Shown here piece after piece: positions 16,101 through 27,263 of a stretch of 64,000 bases of DNA. How positions within the stretch are numbered: the first letter of the stretch is position 1; each line of letters starts with the position of its first letter. The notes under the pieces were generated by a model. It was not told the origin of the DNA. It worked only from the letters and a program-made list of their open reading frames with translations, and did no database searches. This stretch comes from Macrostomum hystrix (taxonomy: Eukaryota > Platyhelminthes > Macrostomidae). A program made the position numbers and the translations under genes. The DNA lies in NCBI GenBank assembly GCA_950097015.1, contig CATNEN010000010.1:1814501-1878500 (forward strand), given 5' to 3'.

Positions 16101-19100
16101 GAGAATCGAACGAATTGAGTATTGGGATTGAGAATCGAACGAATTGAGTATTGGGATTGAGAATCGAACGAATTGAGTATTGGGATTGAGAATCGAACGA
16201 ATTGAGTAGTGGGATTGAGAATCGAACGAATTGAGTAGTGGGATTGAGAATCGAACGAATTAAGTAGTGGGATTAAGAATCGAACGAATTGAGTATTGGG
16301 ATTGAGAATCGAACGAATTGAGTAGTGGGATTGAGAATCGAACGAATTGAATATTGGGATTGAGAATCGAACGAATTGAGTATTGGGATTGAGAATTGAA
16401 CGAATTAAGTAGTGGGATTGAGAATCGACGAATTGAGTATTGGGATTGAGAATCGAACGAATTGAGTATTGGGATTGAGAATCGAACGAATTGAGTATTG
16501 GGATTGAGAATCGAACGAATTGAGTAGTGGGATTGAGAATCGAACGAATTGAGTAGTGGGATTGAGAATCGAACGAACTAAGTAGTGGGATTAAGAATCG
16601 AACGAATTGAGTATTGGGATTGAGAATCGAACGAATTGAGTATTGGGATTGAGAATCGAACGAATTAAGTTGTGGGATTGAGAATCGAACGAATTGAGTA
16701 TTGGGATTGAGAATCGAACGAATTGAGTATTGGGATTGAGAATCGAACGAATTGAGTATTGGGATTGAGAATCGACGAATTGAGTATTGGGATTGAGAAT
16801 CGAACGAATTGAATATTGGGATTGAGAATCGAACGAATTGAGTAGTGGGATTGAGAATCGAACGAATTGAGTATTGGGATTGAGAATCGAACGAATTGAG
16901 TACTGGGATTGAGAATCGAACGAATTGAATATTGGGATTGAGAATCGAACGAATTGAGTAGTGGGATTGAGAATCGAACGAATTGAGTATTGGGATTGAG
17001 AATCGAACGAATTGAGTAGTGGGATTGAGAATCGAACGAATTGAGTATTGGGATTGAGAATCGAACGAATTGAGTACTGGGATTGAGAATCGAACGAATT
17101 GAATATTGGGATTGAGAATCGAACGAACTGAGTATTGGGATTGAGAATCGAACGAATTGAATATTGGGATTGAGAATCGAACGAATTCAGTATTGGGATT
17201 GAGAATCGAACGAATTGAGTAGTGGGATTGAGAATCGAACGAATTGAGTATTGGGATTGAGAATCGAACGAATGGAGTATTGGGATTGAGAATCGAACGA
17301 ATTGAGTAGTGGGATTGAGAATCGAACGAATTCAGTATTGGGATTGAGAATCGAACGAATTGAGTAGTGGGATTGAGAATCGAACGAATTGAATATTGGG
17401 ATTGAGAAATCGAACGAATTGAGTAGTGGGATTGAGAATCGAACGAATTGAGTATTGGGATTGAGAATCGAACGAATTGAGTATTGGGATTGAGAATCGA
17501 ACGAATTCAGTATTGGGATTGAGAATCGAACGAATTCAGTATTGGGATTGAGAATCGAACGAATTCAGTATTGGGATTGAGAATCGAACGAATTGAGTAG
17601 TGGGATTGAGAATCGAACGAATTGAGTAGTGGGATTGAGAATCGAACGAATTCAGTATTGGGATTGAGAATCGAACGAATTCAGTATTGGGATTGAGAAT
17701 CGAACGAATTCAGTATTGGGATTGAGAATCGAACGAATTGAGTAGTGGGATTGAGAATCGAACGAATTGAGTAGTGGGATTGAGAATCGAACGAATTGAG
17801 TATTGGGATTGAGAATTGAACGAATTCAGTATTGGGATTGAGAATCGAACGAATTGAGTAGTGGGATTGAGAATCGAACGAATTGAGTATTGGGATTGAG
17901 AATCGAACGAATTGAGTATTGGGATTGAGAATCGAACGAATTGAGTATTGGGATTGAGAATCGAACGAATTGAGTATTGGGATTGAGAATTGAACGAATT
18001 GAGTATTGGGATTGAGAATCGAACGAATTGAGTATTGGGATTGAGAATCGAACGAATTGAGTATTGGGATTGAGAATCGAACGAATTGAGTATTGGGATT
18101 GAGAATTGAACGAATTAAGTAGTGGGATTGAGAATCGACGAATTGAGTAGTGGGATTGAGAATCGAACGAATTGAGTATTGGTATTGAGAATCGAACGAA
18201 TTGAGTATTGGGATTGAGAATCGAACGAATTGAGTATTGGGATTGAGAATCGAACGAATTGAGTATTGGGATTGAGAATCGAACGAATTGAGTAGTGGGA
18301 TTGAGAATCGAACGAATTAAGTAGTGGGATTAAGAATCGAACGAATTGAGTATTGGGATTGAGAATCGAACGAACTGAGTATTGGGATTGAGAATCGAAC
18401 GAATTGAATATTGGGATTGAGAATCGAACGAATTCAGTATTGGGATTGAGAATCGAACGAATTGAGTATTGGGATTGAGAATCGAACGAATTGAGTATTG
18501 GGATTGAGAATTGAACGAATTGAGTAGTGGGATTGAGAATCGAACGAATTGAGTATTGGGATTGAGAATCGAACGAATTGAGTATTGGGATTGAGAATCG
18601 AACGAATTGAGTATTGGGATTGAGAATCGAACGAATTGAGTATTGGGATTGAGAATCGAACGAATTGAGTATTGGGATTGAGAATCGAACGAATTGAGTA
18701 GTGGGATTGAGAATCGAACGAATTGAGTATTGGGATTGAGAATCGAACGAACTGAGTAGTGGGATTGAGAATCGACGAATTGAGTATTGGGATTGAGAAT
18801 CGAACGAATTGAGTATTGGGATTGAGAATCGAACGAATTGAGTAGTGGGATTGAGAATCGAACGAATTGAGTATTGGGATTGAGAATCGAACGAATTGAG
18901 TATTGGGATTGAGAATCGAACGAATTGAGTATTGGGATTGAGAATCGAACGAATTGAGTATTGGGATTGAGAATCGAACGAATTGAGTATTGGGATTGAG
19001 AATCGAACGAATTGAGTAGTGGGATTGAGAATCGAACGAATTGAGTATTGGGATTGAGAATCGAACGAATTGAGTAGTGGGATTGAGAATCGAACGAATT

Positions 19101-19452
19101 GAGTATTGGGATTGAGAATCGACGAATTGAGTATTGGGATTGAGAATCGAACGAATTGAGTATTGGGATTGAGAATCGAACGAATTGAGTAGTGGGATTG
19201 AGAATCGAACGAATTGAGTATTGGGATTGAGAATCGAACGAATTGAGTAGTGGGATTGAGAATCGAACGAATTGAGTATTGGGATTGAGAATCGACGAAT
19301 TGAGTATTGGGATTGAGAATCGAACGAATTGAGTATTGGGATTGAGAATCGAACGAATTGAGTATTGGGATTGAGAATCGAACGAATTGAGTAGTGGGAT
19401 TGAGAATCGAACGAATTGAATATTGGGATTGAGAATCGAACGAATTGAGTAT
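1190..19452. repeat. 18.3-kb satellite of a 29-bp unit
   Basis: About 630 head-to-tail copies (18,263 / 29) of a 29-bp unit whose parts are GATTGAGAATCGAACGAATT followed by GAGTATTGG. The register repeats exactly every 29 bases. Common variants are GTAGTGGG for GTATTGGG, AATTAAG or AATTCAG for AATTGAG, GAATTG for GAATCG, and a 28-bp form with CGACGAATT that lacks one A. Rare variants (GGGCTTGAG, AAGTTGTGGG, AATGGAG, GACAATCGACG) recur in blocks and show higher-order duplication. The unit contains no TGA, TAG or TAA in some minus-strand frames, which explains the long frames near the right edge. Both ends fray quickly into unique DNA. Confidence 0.98.
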
Positions 19453-20128
19453 CGAAGAATAAAATTGGAATCCATTTAGAATCGATAAAATCAGAACTGA
19501 GTAAATTGGAATTGAAATTTCTCATTTCCACAGATTTACGAGCTAAATAACATTTACAAGAAAGTTTCCTCATTTTTTTGGTTTTTGTTTTTGCAAATAG
19601 GCAACTATTTATTCGGCAACCAAACAATAATTATTCCACAGCTCACTGACAAGCTTTCTCGGTGGAACATAAAGCATTTTGAAATACACTGCAGCGCACA
19701 CAGCTGGCGCTTCGGCGCCAGACTACAAGTTTGAGAGATGCACAGAGAAAGAGGCGAAAAGGTATAAAATATTCGAGACAAAGTTGTTCTCAGTTCTTTT
19801 CAAAGCATTTACAAGAGCATTTGCAGGTCTGGACTGGCAAACCTGGGGCTGTGCAGGGAGGGCAGAGCGGGCCCGGGTCAAAGCAACTCTGATGGCGGAA
19901 AGCAAAGCGAATAGCTACAGCCTGCACCGCCTGTCGAAGGCCGCTCGCCCTCCCCCCCGCCGGTGTCTCTATCGCACTAGCAAAGAGAGTCTGCGGAGGA
20001 GGGCCGGTAGTGGCGGAGGGTTCTGAGCGAGCCCTACTGAGGTGTCTGCAGGCTGCTAAGGAAATGACACTAAAGTGAATGTAGCGACCGGGAAGGTGTG
20101 GGCGGTGGAGAGCCGGGATCATCAGCCG
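19453..20128. other. Spacer and 3' flank of the EF-hand gene
   Basis: The first half is AT-rich and carries TTTATT near 19606, which reads AATAAA on the minus strand and could be the polyadenylation signal of the EF-hand gene. The second half (19680-20128) is GC-rich and holds several overlapping open frames on both strands. None has a recognisable domain, so I treat it as probable 3' untranslated or flanking DNA. Confidence 0.4.
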
Positions 20129-20620
20129 CTAGCTGTTCAGAGTGTTCATCACCTCCGGGTTCTGCAGGATCTTCAGCAGGTCGGGCTCGGACAGGACGCC
20201 TTCGACGAACTCCTCCTCGGAGATCTCGCAGTTGCCGTCGACGTCCAGCTTGCTGAAGAACTCGTCGCAGACGTCCTCGGGCTGCCGGTTGAGCTGAACC
20301 CCGCGGTCCCTGGCTGTGAGGAACACCGAGTGCATGATGCTCAGCACCTCGTCCCGGCTGATGCTGCGGTCTTTGTTGCGGTCGAACAAGTCGAAGAACT
20401 GGTGCGCCTTCTTGCGCAGCTGGGCGGAGGAGCTCTGCGTCTTGGACACGTAGGTCATGAAGTCAGCGGTGCGGCCGCAGGGCTGCGCGGCCTTGAACTG
20501 GGCGTACAGGCTGCGGAGCTCGTCAGCGCTCAGCCGGCTGGCCTCCATCAGGAAGCCGACGGTTTCAGCGTCCAGCTCGCTTGGCGCGGCGGCTGCTGCT
20601 GATCGGCGAGCGGCGGACAT
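20129..20620 (-). CDS. EF-hand calcium-binding protein, neuronal calcium sensor-like
   Basis: A single-exon frame encodes 163 residues and probably acts as a cytosolic calcium sensor. Two complete 12-residue EF loops are visible: DRNKDRSISRDE (residues 80-91) and DVDGNCEISEEE (126-137). Both have acidic or Asn ligands at positions 1, 3 and 5 and Glu at 12. The usual Gly at position 6 is Arg in the first and Cys in the second. The N-terminal helix pattern, the Cys-Gly pair near residues 48-49 and the tail DLLKILQNPEV resemble neuronal calcium sensors, with the two loops matching EF3 and EF4. EF2 is missing and there is no N-terminal myristoylation glycine. The family is usually about 190 residues, so this is short. 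The start is the first ATG (20618-20620); an in-frame GTG lies one codon upstream. Family level is fairly sure; subfamily is not. Confidence 0.75.
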   Translation of the reverse strand: MSAARRSAAAAAPSELDAETVGFLMEASRLSADELRSLYAQFKAAQPCGRTADFMTYVSKTQSSSAQLRKKAHQFFDLFDRNKDRSISRDEVLSIMHSVFLTARDRGVQLNRQPEDVCDEFFSKLDVDGNCEISEEEFVEGVLSEPDLLKILQNPEVMNTLNS

Positions 20621-21310
20621 CACGACGAGACAAAGACGAGAAGCAGCTGCCGAGGGAGGGCCTTGGATATCGTTAAGAGGCGAAGACCGTCTGCGGAAAC
20701 TTGCGACTCCTGACCGAGAGCGGCGCCTGTCAGGCCATTAGAGGGCCGCTGGTGCGGAGGTGGGGGGGGCGGGTGTCCGCGACACACCCTCCGGGCTCTC
20801 ACACCCACAGCCAATTGGGCGACCCATTGGCTGAGGGTGCTGCAGCTGTGTTGCATCGCCCGCAGTGGCAGCTCGAATGTACATATCATTGCCTGGCCTC
20901 TGCTCTGGAAAAGCATAAATCCAAGACCATAGAGCCCCTATTTTAGTCCAACAAATTATGACTCCATGAATACGTTTGCCTGCTAAGACTGTTAGAGTAC
21001 AGTAAAAATAGATGAGCAATTCGTGAGGCCGCAGCGGAAATGGCTGCAGACCTGACTGACCAGTTAGCATTAGCAAATAAAAAATGTTTGAAGCACTTCA
21101 AATAAACAAAAGCTCTCGAGTGTTAGAATTGCAGTAGAATCTTTATCTGCATTGCTTTGTGCAATGGACTTTCATTTATTGAGCGAGCGAATAAAATAAT
21201 GAGTTGCAGTCATAGCAGCTCTCTTTCATTTTATCTGCTTTTTTACCTGAGAAGGTTACTGAAGAACTGAAGAATATTAAATGGATCTTAAATGCGAGGG
21301 CTGGGCTGTA
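20621..21310. other. Upstream region of the EF-hand gene and AT-rich spacer
   Basis: The GC-rich part next to the gene carries a CCAAT at 20811-20815 and an ATTGG at 20826-20830, which face each other 15 bases apart and could be promoter CCAAT boxes. No TATA box is clear. From about 20900 the DNA becomes AT-rich and I see nothing coding. Confidence 0.35.
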
Positions 21311-22320
21311 TTAACAATAGAACTACCAAGGGGGGGAATTTCCCCCCCCCCTTTGCTGCACCTGAACGGAACAATGCAAGCATACAAAACTCAAGAACAC
21401 GGGCCAACTTTTTGTTGCGCATCTTCTGAAACAAGAAACAAGTCGCCAGCTCTTCAGACCGTCGAGATATTCAATGTTTCTGGCCGAAGGTCCGATTTTT
21501 CCCATAAGAGCTAGTGTATTTCATACACCCCTATACACGAATTTGCACTGCGCCTCAGTGCGGCCTTGCCAGGCCTTCAAAATTGATCAGAATGTCACCC
21601 GAATGTGCCTGCACCATCTCCGTCTTCGGTGGTTACCTACCTTTATCTAGACGGAGCTGCTGGACCTTCAACAAGTGGCACTAGCCGACTATGGAGTCCC
21701 TAAAGCGAATTTCTCTACTTTCGCTGATCAAGTCTCGACATTGGGCAACACTCAACTACTTTACATGCTCCTCTAGTCCGTCAACCAATCAGTCACCACC
21801 CCGACGCCGTCAGCACCATCAGCAGGGTGCCTCCAGCTGGCAATGGAGTCCCTAAAGCGATTTTTTCTACTTTCTCTAATAAAGCTTCGATATTGGCCTA
21901 AACTCAACTATTACTTGTTTAAGGTCCAGCTGCTCCGTCTAGATAAAGGTAGGTGACCACCGAAGTCGGAGATGATGCAAGCACATTCGGGTGACATTCT
22001 GATAAAGTTTGAAGGTCTGGAAAGGCCGCACTGAGGCGCAGTGCAAATTCGTGTATAGGGGTGTATGAAATACACTAGCTCTTATGGGAAAAATCGAACC
22101 TTCGGCCAGAAACATTGAATATCTCGACGGTCTGAAGATCTGGCGACTTGATTCTTGTTTCAGAAGATGCACAACAAAAAGTTGGCCCGTGTTCTTGAGT
22201 TTCGTGTGCTTGCATTGTTCCGTTCGGGTGCAGCAAAAAAATTGTCAGGGGGTGGGGGAAAATCCCCCTCCCCTTGGTATAAAAACGGGCGGCAAAATTG
22301 CTTGGTAGTCCTACTGTTAA
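21311..22320. mobile_element. Non-autonomous piggyBac-like element, fold-back copy
   Basis: The element lies between two TTAA tetranucleotides (21311-21314 and 22317-22320), the target site typical of piggyBac-type transposons. Its ends are CAATAGAACTACCAAG on the left and CTTGGTAGTCCTACTG on the right, imperfect inverted repeats. Inside, two long arms (about 21320-21660 and 21912-22280) are near-identical in inverted orientation, with about 250 bp between them. The same sequence occurs once more at 32124-32707, in a form without the duplicated arm. There is no transposase frame. The short open frames inside are mirror copies of each other because of the inverted arms and are not genes. Superfamily assignment rests only on TTAA and the short terminal repeats. 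Confidence 0.75.
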
Positions 22321-22979
22321 AGTCACATTTTATAGCAAAAATGGAAAACTGAGTTTTCATACACCCTATACCTTCATGCTTAATTACATCTCTGCTGCAG
22401 CAGTCACACCCACAGTCAGTCTCAGTCACACCTGCCCTGCCCCGGCTCAAGGTCATCCAAATCTGTTTCCTCCATTTCGCTGGGAAAATCTCGACCAGAC
22501 TGCGATCGACCCGGCGGGTCCCGCAAAGTGTCTCCTCCAGTTATCCCCCTAGCCCATCTCATCCCTGCATTCCTTCTCTCCCACCTGACTCGCTGCGGAG
22601 GAAGCAGAGCTTCGATCTTGCCGATGGAGGGCCAAGGGGTTGGGGGGACGGTTCAGCACCTGAGTCGGGTCCCACAGGCCCTGAGCTCCTTCGCCTTCGC
22701 GGACTTCGATTGACTGGACAAAATGGGAGAAGCGGAGATCCTCCCAGCTGGGCCAGTTTACCTGTGCGAATTTGCATCCCGGACAAAATCCCCCCGGATC
22801 GAAACTGCCGATCGAATGAATCACTCAAGGTAGAAACATTTACGAAAAGGCTGGCTTTGAAGCTTTCACCTTTAAACTGCGTGGATTAGGGGTTGTAATG
22901 CTGACAAATTAATCGCTCTGTTAGTTGATAGCAACAAAAGAGTATGAAATCGGTTTCGACAACTAATCGATTCTTAGAA
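22321..22979. other. Spacer without recognisable gene
   Basis: Mixed-composition DNA. GC-rich open frames between 22430 and 22830 overlap on both strands, lack any domain I recognise and have no convincing splice context. I see nothing else supportable. Confidence 0.4.
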
Positions 22980-23275
22980 GAGATCCAGTGTTGATTTCGA
23001 TGCGGTCCAGTGTTGATTTCGAAGAGGTCCAGTGTTGATTTCGAAGAGGTCCAGTGTTGATTTCGAAGGTCCAGTGTTGATTTCGAAGAGGTCCAGTGTT
23101 GATTTCGAAGAGGTCCAGTGTTGATTTCGAAGAGGTCCAGTGTTGATTTCGAAGAGGTCCAGTGTTGATTTCGAAGAGGTCCAGTGTTGATTTCGAAGAG
23201 GTCCAGTGTTGATTTCGAAGAGGTCCAGTGTTGATTTTGATGCGGTCCAGTTCAATTTCACAACGGTCCAGCTTT
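22980..23275. repeat. 22-bp tandem repeat
   Basis: About 13 copies of a 22-bp unit made of GAGGTCCAGTG followed by TTGATTTCGAA. One copy near 23065 is shortened by three bases, and edge copies carry GATGCGG instead of GAAGAGG. It is unrelated by eye to the 22-bp array at the left edge. Confidence 0.95.
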
Positions 23276-24128
23276 GATGTTTATTTTTTCCGGACCTAGT
23301 GGAAGCACATAAAAGAATAAGTTTGAGTCGCATCAAGCTGAGGTTTGCTCAAGACTCGATCTTGTCCTCTAGAGTTCCTCGGCCAATTTAATAGCTCGTC
23401 CCACTCGGTCAGCTGCAGACCTGTCCGCCAGTTCCGAGGAAAACACTCACGACGGCCGTCACCCCCATGGGACCAGCAGCTCAAAGGTTGGGAGGGGGAG
23501 AAATGGCGAGGGACTCGAATGGGAGGAGATGGATCGAGGCCGAAGCCCGGAAAGCGTTGGGCGGGGGATAGCACCGGTCCAACCTTTCAATTATTGATTC
23601 TACTATGAGAAACGGAATGACCAACTGTTGCTGGTGCGAGTGTCACCTGCCTTGCTGGCAGTGTGGATAATCCATCTGAAAGAGCCAGTTTTCTATGAAT
23701 CAGCTTTCCGCTCAGCTGTTTACATGCGGAATCAGTACAATGCGATTGAGTATTTGTCTCAACTAACAGACGCGACCACCAAAGACAGGTGTAATTTGTA
23801 AGCCATGAGTTTTAACAGCTACAAGAAAAACATGGCTTTTTCAACGACCGCGAACCAACTAATATAGGACTTGTATACTTAATATTCAATTACAAGTATT
23901 TAAATTTGGCCGACTTATTTTGTAAAAAAATTACATTTTTTACCACTCGAGGATTCCACAATGGATGCGCACACAGGCCTACTAGCAGTAGAGTGTGAAG
24001 CTGTTTGGAACAAAAGCTGAGCGTGATACGCGGCAAAGAATGGTGTCTGAAAAAGCTGTGAGGTTTGAGAATTCCTGTTTCGTTGTTTCATTTCATCGCC
24101 AATGTCCACTGGTCCTTTGGTTTGATCT

Positions 24129-24130
<2 letters not shown>
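23276..24130. other. Spacer without recognisable gene
   Basis: The part 23340-23600 is GC-rich with unassigned overlapping frames. The rest is AT-rich. No domain, RNA gene or terminal repeat is visible. Confidence 0.4.

Positions 24131-24174
<44 letters not shown>
24131..24174. repeat. GCT trinucleotide microsatellite
   Basis: A pure run of 44 bases, between 14 and 15 copies of GCT. It lies downstream of the glycylase stop codon, where it reads as AGC on the transcribed strand, so any effect would be in a 3' untranslated region or flank. Confidence 0.97.
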
Positions 24175-24175
<1 letters not shown>

Positions 24176-24184
24176 GGTCTGGAA

Positions 24185-24445
24185 AGGGTTAGATGGACAT
24201 GAGAAACATCAGATTGCATGAGAAACATGATATTGCATGAGACACATGAGATGACATGAGACACATGAGATGACATGAGAAACATGAGATTGGATGAGAA
24301 ACATGAGATTGGATGAGACACATGAGATTAGATGAGAAACATGAGATTGGATGAGAAACCTCATATTGCATGAGAAACATGAGATTGGATGAGACACATG
24401 AGATTTCATAAGAATCATGAGATTGCATGAGAAACATATGATGAC
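24185..24445. repeat. 19-bp tandem repeat
   Basis: About 13 imperfect copies of the 19-bp unit GATGAGAAACATGAGATTG, with GACACATGAGA and TGACATGAG variants. Open frames across it in three phases are a consequence of the 19-bp period. Confidence 0.92.
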
Positions 24446-24764
24446 AAAAATGTAGTATGAGATATGAAAGCTAAGATAAAAGGAGCAGTTTGAGATCATG
24501 TGAAATTGTAGTCATATTTTAAGGCTTAAGACACTCCAGCGCTATCTATTTAAGCATAAAGAAAAATTAAATAAACAAAAGTTAAGAATAAAAGTTTGAT
24601 TACAGCCAAAGCAGTTCAGGCTGACTCACTGACTGGCTTAGGGAAATGACAAAATGCTGATCAGATCACTGCGGCGGCGGCGATATCAGCGGCAGCACCA
24701 GCTCCTGGGTCTGCAGAGGCGCTAGCCTCCGCCAACGTCGCATCTCGCGACCTTTTGAAGGGAA
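24446..24764. other. Downstream flank of the glycylase gene
   Basis: AT-rich in the first half, with a GC-rich patch around 24670-24730. No AATAAA is visible on the minus strand here, so the 3' end of the glycylase transcript is not fixed. Confidence 0.35.
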
Positions 24765-24977
24765 TAACAGCTATCAGCTGGTTATCCTAACAGCTATCAG
24801 CTGGTTATCCTAACAGCTATCAGCTGGTTATCCTAACAGCTATCAGCTGGTTATCCTAACAGCTATCAGCTGGTTATCCTAACAGCTATCAGCTGGTTAT
24901 CCTAACAGCTATCAGCTGGTTATCCTAACAGCTATCAGCTGGTTATCCTAACAGCTATCAGCTGGTTATCCTAACAG
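24765..24977 (-). repeat. 23-bp hairpin-forming repeat at the glycylase stop codon
   Basis: Nine nearly identical 23-bp units, each containing TAACAGCTATCAGCTGGTTA. Within a unit TAAC-AGCT can pair with AGCTgGTTA around the loop ATC, leaving one bulged base, so each copy is a potential hairpin. The array starts exactly where the glycylase frame ends: the TAG stop (24971-24973) lies in the last unit. It therefore probably lies in the 3' untranslated region. Confidence 0.93.
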
Positions 24978-27194
24978 ATAACCAGCCTGACCTCCCCGAG
25001 ACACTGACCTCCCCGATCGCCGCTCCGAGTCTGAAGTCGTCCGTTCGTGTCGACGCCGCCGCGGGCCGAAGCTTCGTCGTCATCACGCCGACGATCACGT
25101 CTCCGTCTCGAACGTCGTAGCTGCTCAGCGTCGCCAACATCGCCGGAAAGCGGTGGCAGACGCCGATGCCCGGCGCTGCCGCCTCCGATGGCAGCGTCCG
25201 CTGACATGACGGAGCTGACGCTGCCACGCGAAGGTCGAGATAGCCGACGGCCGAGCAGACCGAGGTCGGTGGCGCCTCCGCAGGCGGGCGCATCGACTGC
25301 CGGCTGTTGGAAAACCAGCTCGAAGCCGCCTGTGTCACTCTGCCTGTCTTGCCTGCGGTCAATGATCACTGCAAGACACAAAACAGCTGACACTGGTCAG
25401 AATCGTCTGACACTGGTCAGAGGTATCTGACACTGGTCAGAGTTATCTGACACTGGTCAGAGTTATCTGACACTGGTCAGGATCGTCTGACACTGGTCAG
25501 AGTCATCTGAAACTCATCAGAACCGTTTGACACTCGTCAGGATCGTCATACACTCGTCAGGATCGTCTGACACTCGTCAAGATCGTCATACACTCGTCAG
25601 GATCGTCTGATACTAATCAGAATCATCAAAATCAACTGCTCATTCAGTCCTCACCTTTGAGCACATCTTCCTGAACGCAGCGGCAGAGCTCTGTGGTCAC
25701 CTCAGTCGATGGGGACATGGTGGGACTGGAGTTGATCTCCAGAAGCCAAGGCTGGTAGGTGTCGGAGATCATGAAGTCAGCTCCGTACAGCTCGAATGAG
25801 TTCTGAAATGACAGAAGCTTGCAATTAGACGAGCCCAATGTGCTGAGCGCATAAGCGATGGATCAACTGACCTTCCGCATGTCCACGTGCTCCTGGCCGC
25901 ACAACAGGCAGCTGATCACCGCCCGCTGCATTCCCGGCTTGATGACTTCATCGAACACTCCCGGCTGGCCGAGCTTCTTCAGGTGCGCCTTGAAGCTGTC
26001 GGAGTGCCAGATGTTCTCCTTGGGCAGGTCGGCGTGGCGCCCTGCTGTGTTCTCGTACTTGTACTGGATGGAGTTGTTCGACAGGTGCACCGCCCTGCGG
26101 GGAGGCATTTTATGGCGCGTGTTTGATTATGGATATTGGGGAATAGAGACTGTTGGGATTAGAGACTGTTGGGAATAGAGACTGTTGGGAATAGAGACTG
26201 TTGGGAATAGAGACTGTTGGGATTAGAGACTGTTGGGAATAGAGACTGTTGGGAATAGAGACTGTTGGGAATAGAGACTGTTGGGAATAGAGACTGTTGG
26301 AAATAGAGACTGTTGGGAATAGGTTTGGGGAATTTCCCCCCTAGAAGCCGCAGTACAAATCGCTGCTTACTCATTGAAGTCGCTCATTGTGAAGTGCTGC
26401 GAACAGAAACGGACATAGCTAGCCCGGTACCACCACACTGTCAGCGGGTTGAAGTCCGTGACCAGAAACCACTGCCTGATGTCAAACTTAGTCCGGTGGA
26501 TCAGCAGGGGCCTCTCGATGTACTTTTGTGCCACCAGTTTGCTGGACTCCACAGTCACCGCGCCGCCAGACAATGCGGCCTCCACCGCGTCCAGGGTGCT
26601 GACGCAGGCGATGCCGCGGCCGCGGGACCGGCCGCCCGGCTTCAGCAGCCAGACGCTACGACAGCCGTCGATGTCGAACTGGGGGTAGACCGACCGCAGC
26701 CGGCTGCAGAGGTCGCGGCAGCGGCTTCGCAGGTTCGAGTCGCAGTCGGCGATCTGAACTCCTCGGCTGCTCAGGGAAGAGGAAAAGGACAGATGGGGAG
26801 ATTCTCACTCTGAGCCATCCTTGTGCGAGACATTTTCTCATTGAGAATGAAACAAAGACTCACTGAGCCACTCGATAATAGGACTGTAGAAATGTGTTCC
26901 ACTGCGAGTCGGAGAGAACACCGGACTGCAAAGAGTCGTAGAATAGGACAGTTGAACTATTGGAATTAATAAAATTATTATTTTACTTCGGCTTAAAGTG
27001 TGACCACTCACACTACTGTCCCAGCCGTCCAGATCGTCGTGACTCCGGAGACGCAGCAGTCTTTCGCACTGTTCGATTGCCGTCTCCAGCACGGACCTCG
27101 GCACCGGGGCCTCAAAACCAGCATCCGGACCGGGATTGGTGAACTGAATGCTTGGAGTGACTGAAGTGGAGGGTTAGGGAACGTACAGCTCTTA

Positions 27195-27263
<69 letters not shown>

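Noticed and set aside
1190-19452. CRISPR array
   Set aside because: Units are contiguous with no spacers, variation is by point changes, and the surrounding genes are from an animal.
1190-19452. Cluster of tRNA genes
   Set aside because: Only a B-box-like core is present in each 29-bp unit; there is no A box, anticodon arm or acceptor pairing at the right spacing.
18330-19627. Minus-strand frames of 381 and 397 codons at the right end of the 29-bp satellite
   Set aside because: They are translation of the 29-bp unit (87 bp gives 29 residues), with start codons in the unique flank only by chance.
21281-22326. Short frames of 60-98 codons inside the TTAA-flanked element, nearly identical on opposite strands
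   Set aside because: The similarity comes from the inverted arms of the element; none contains a transposase motif.
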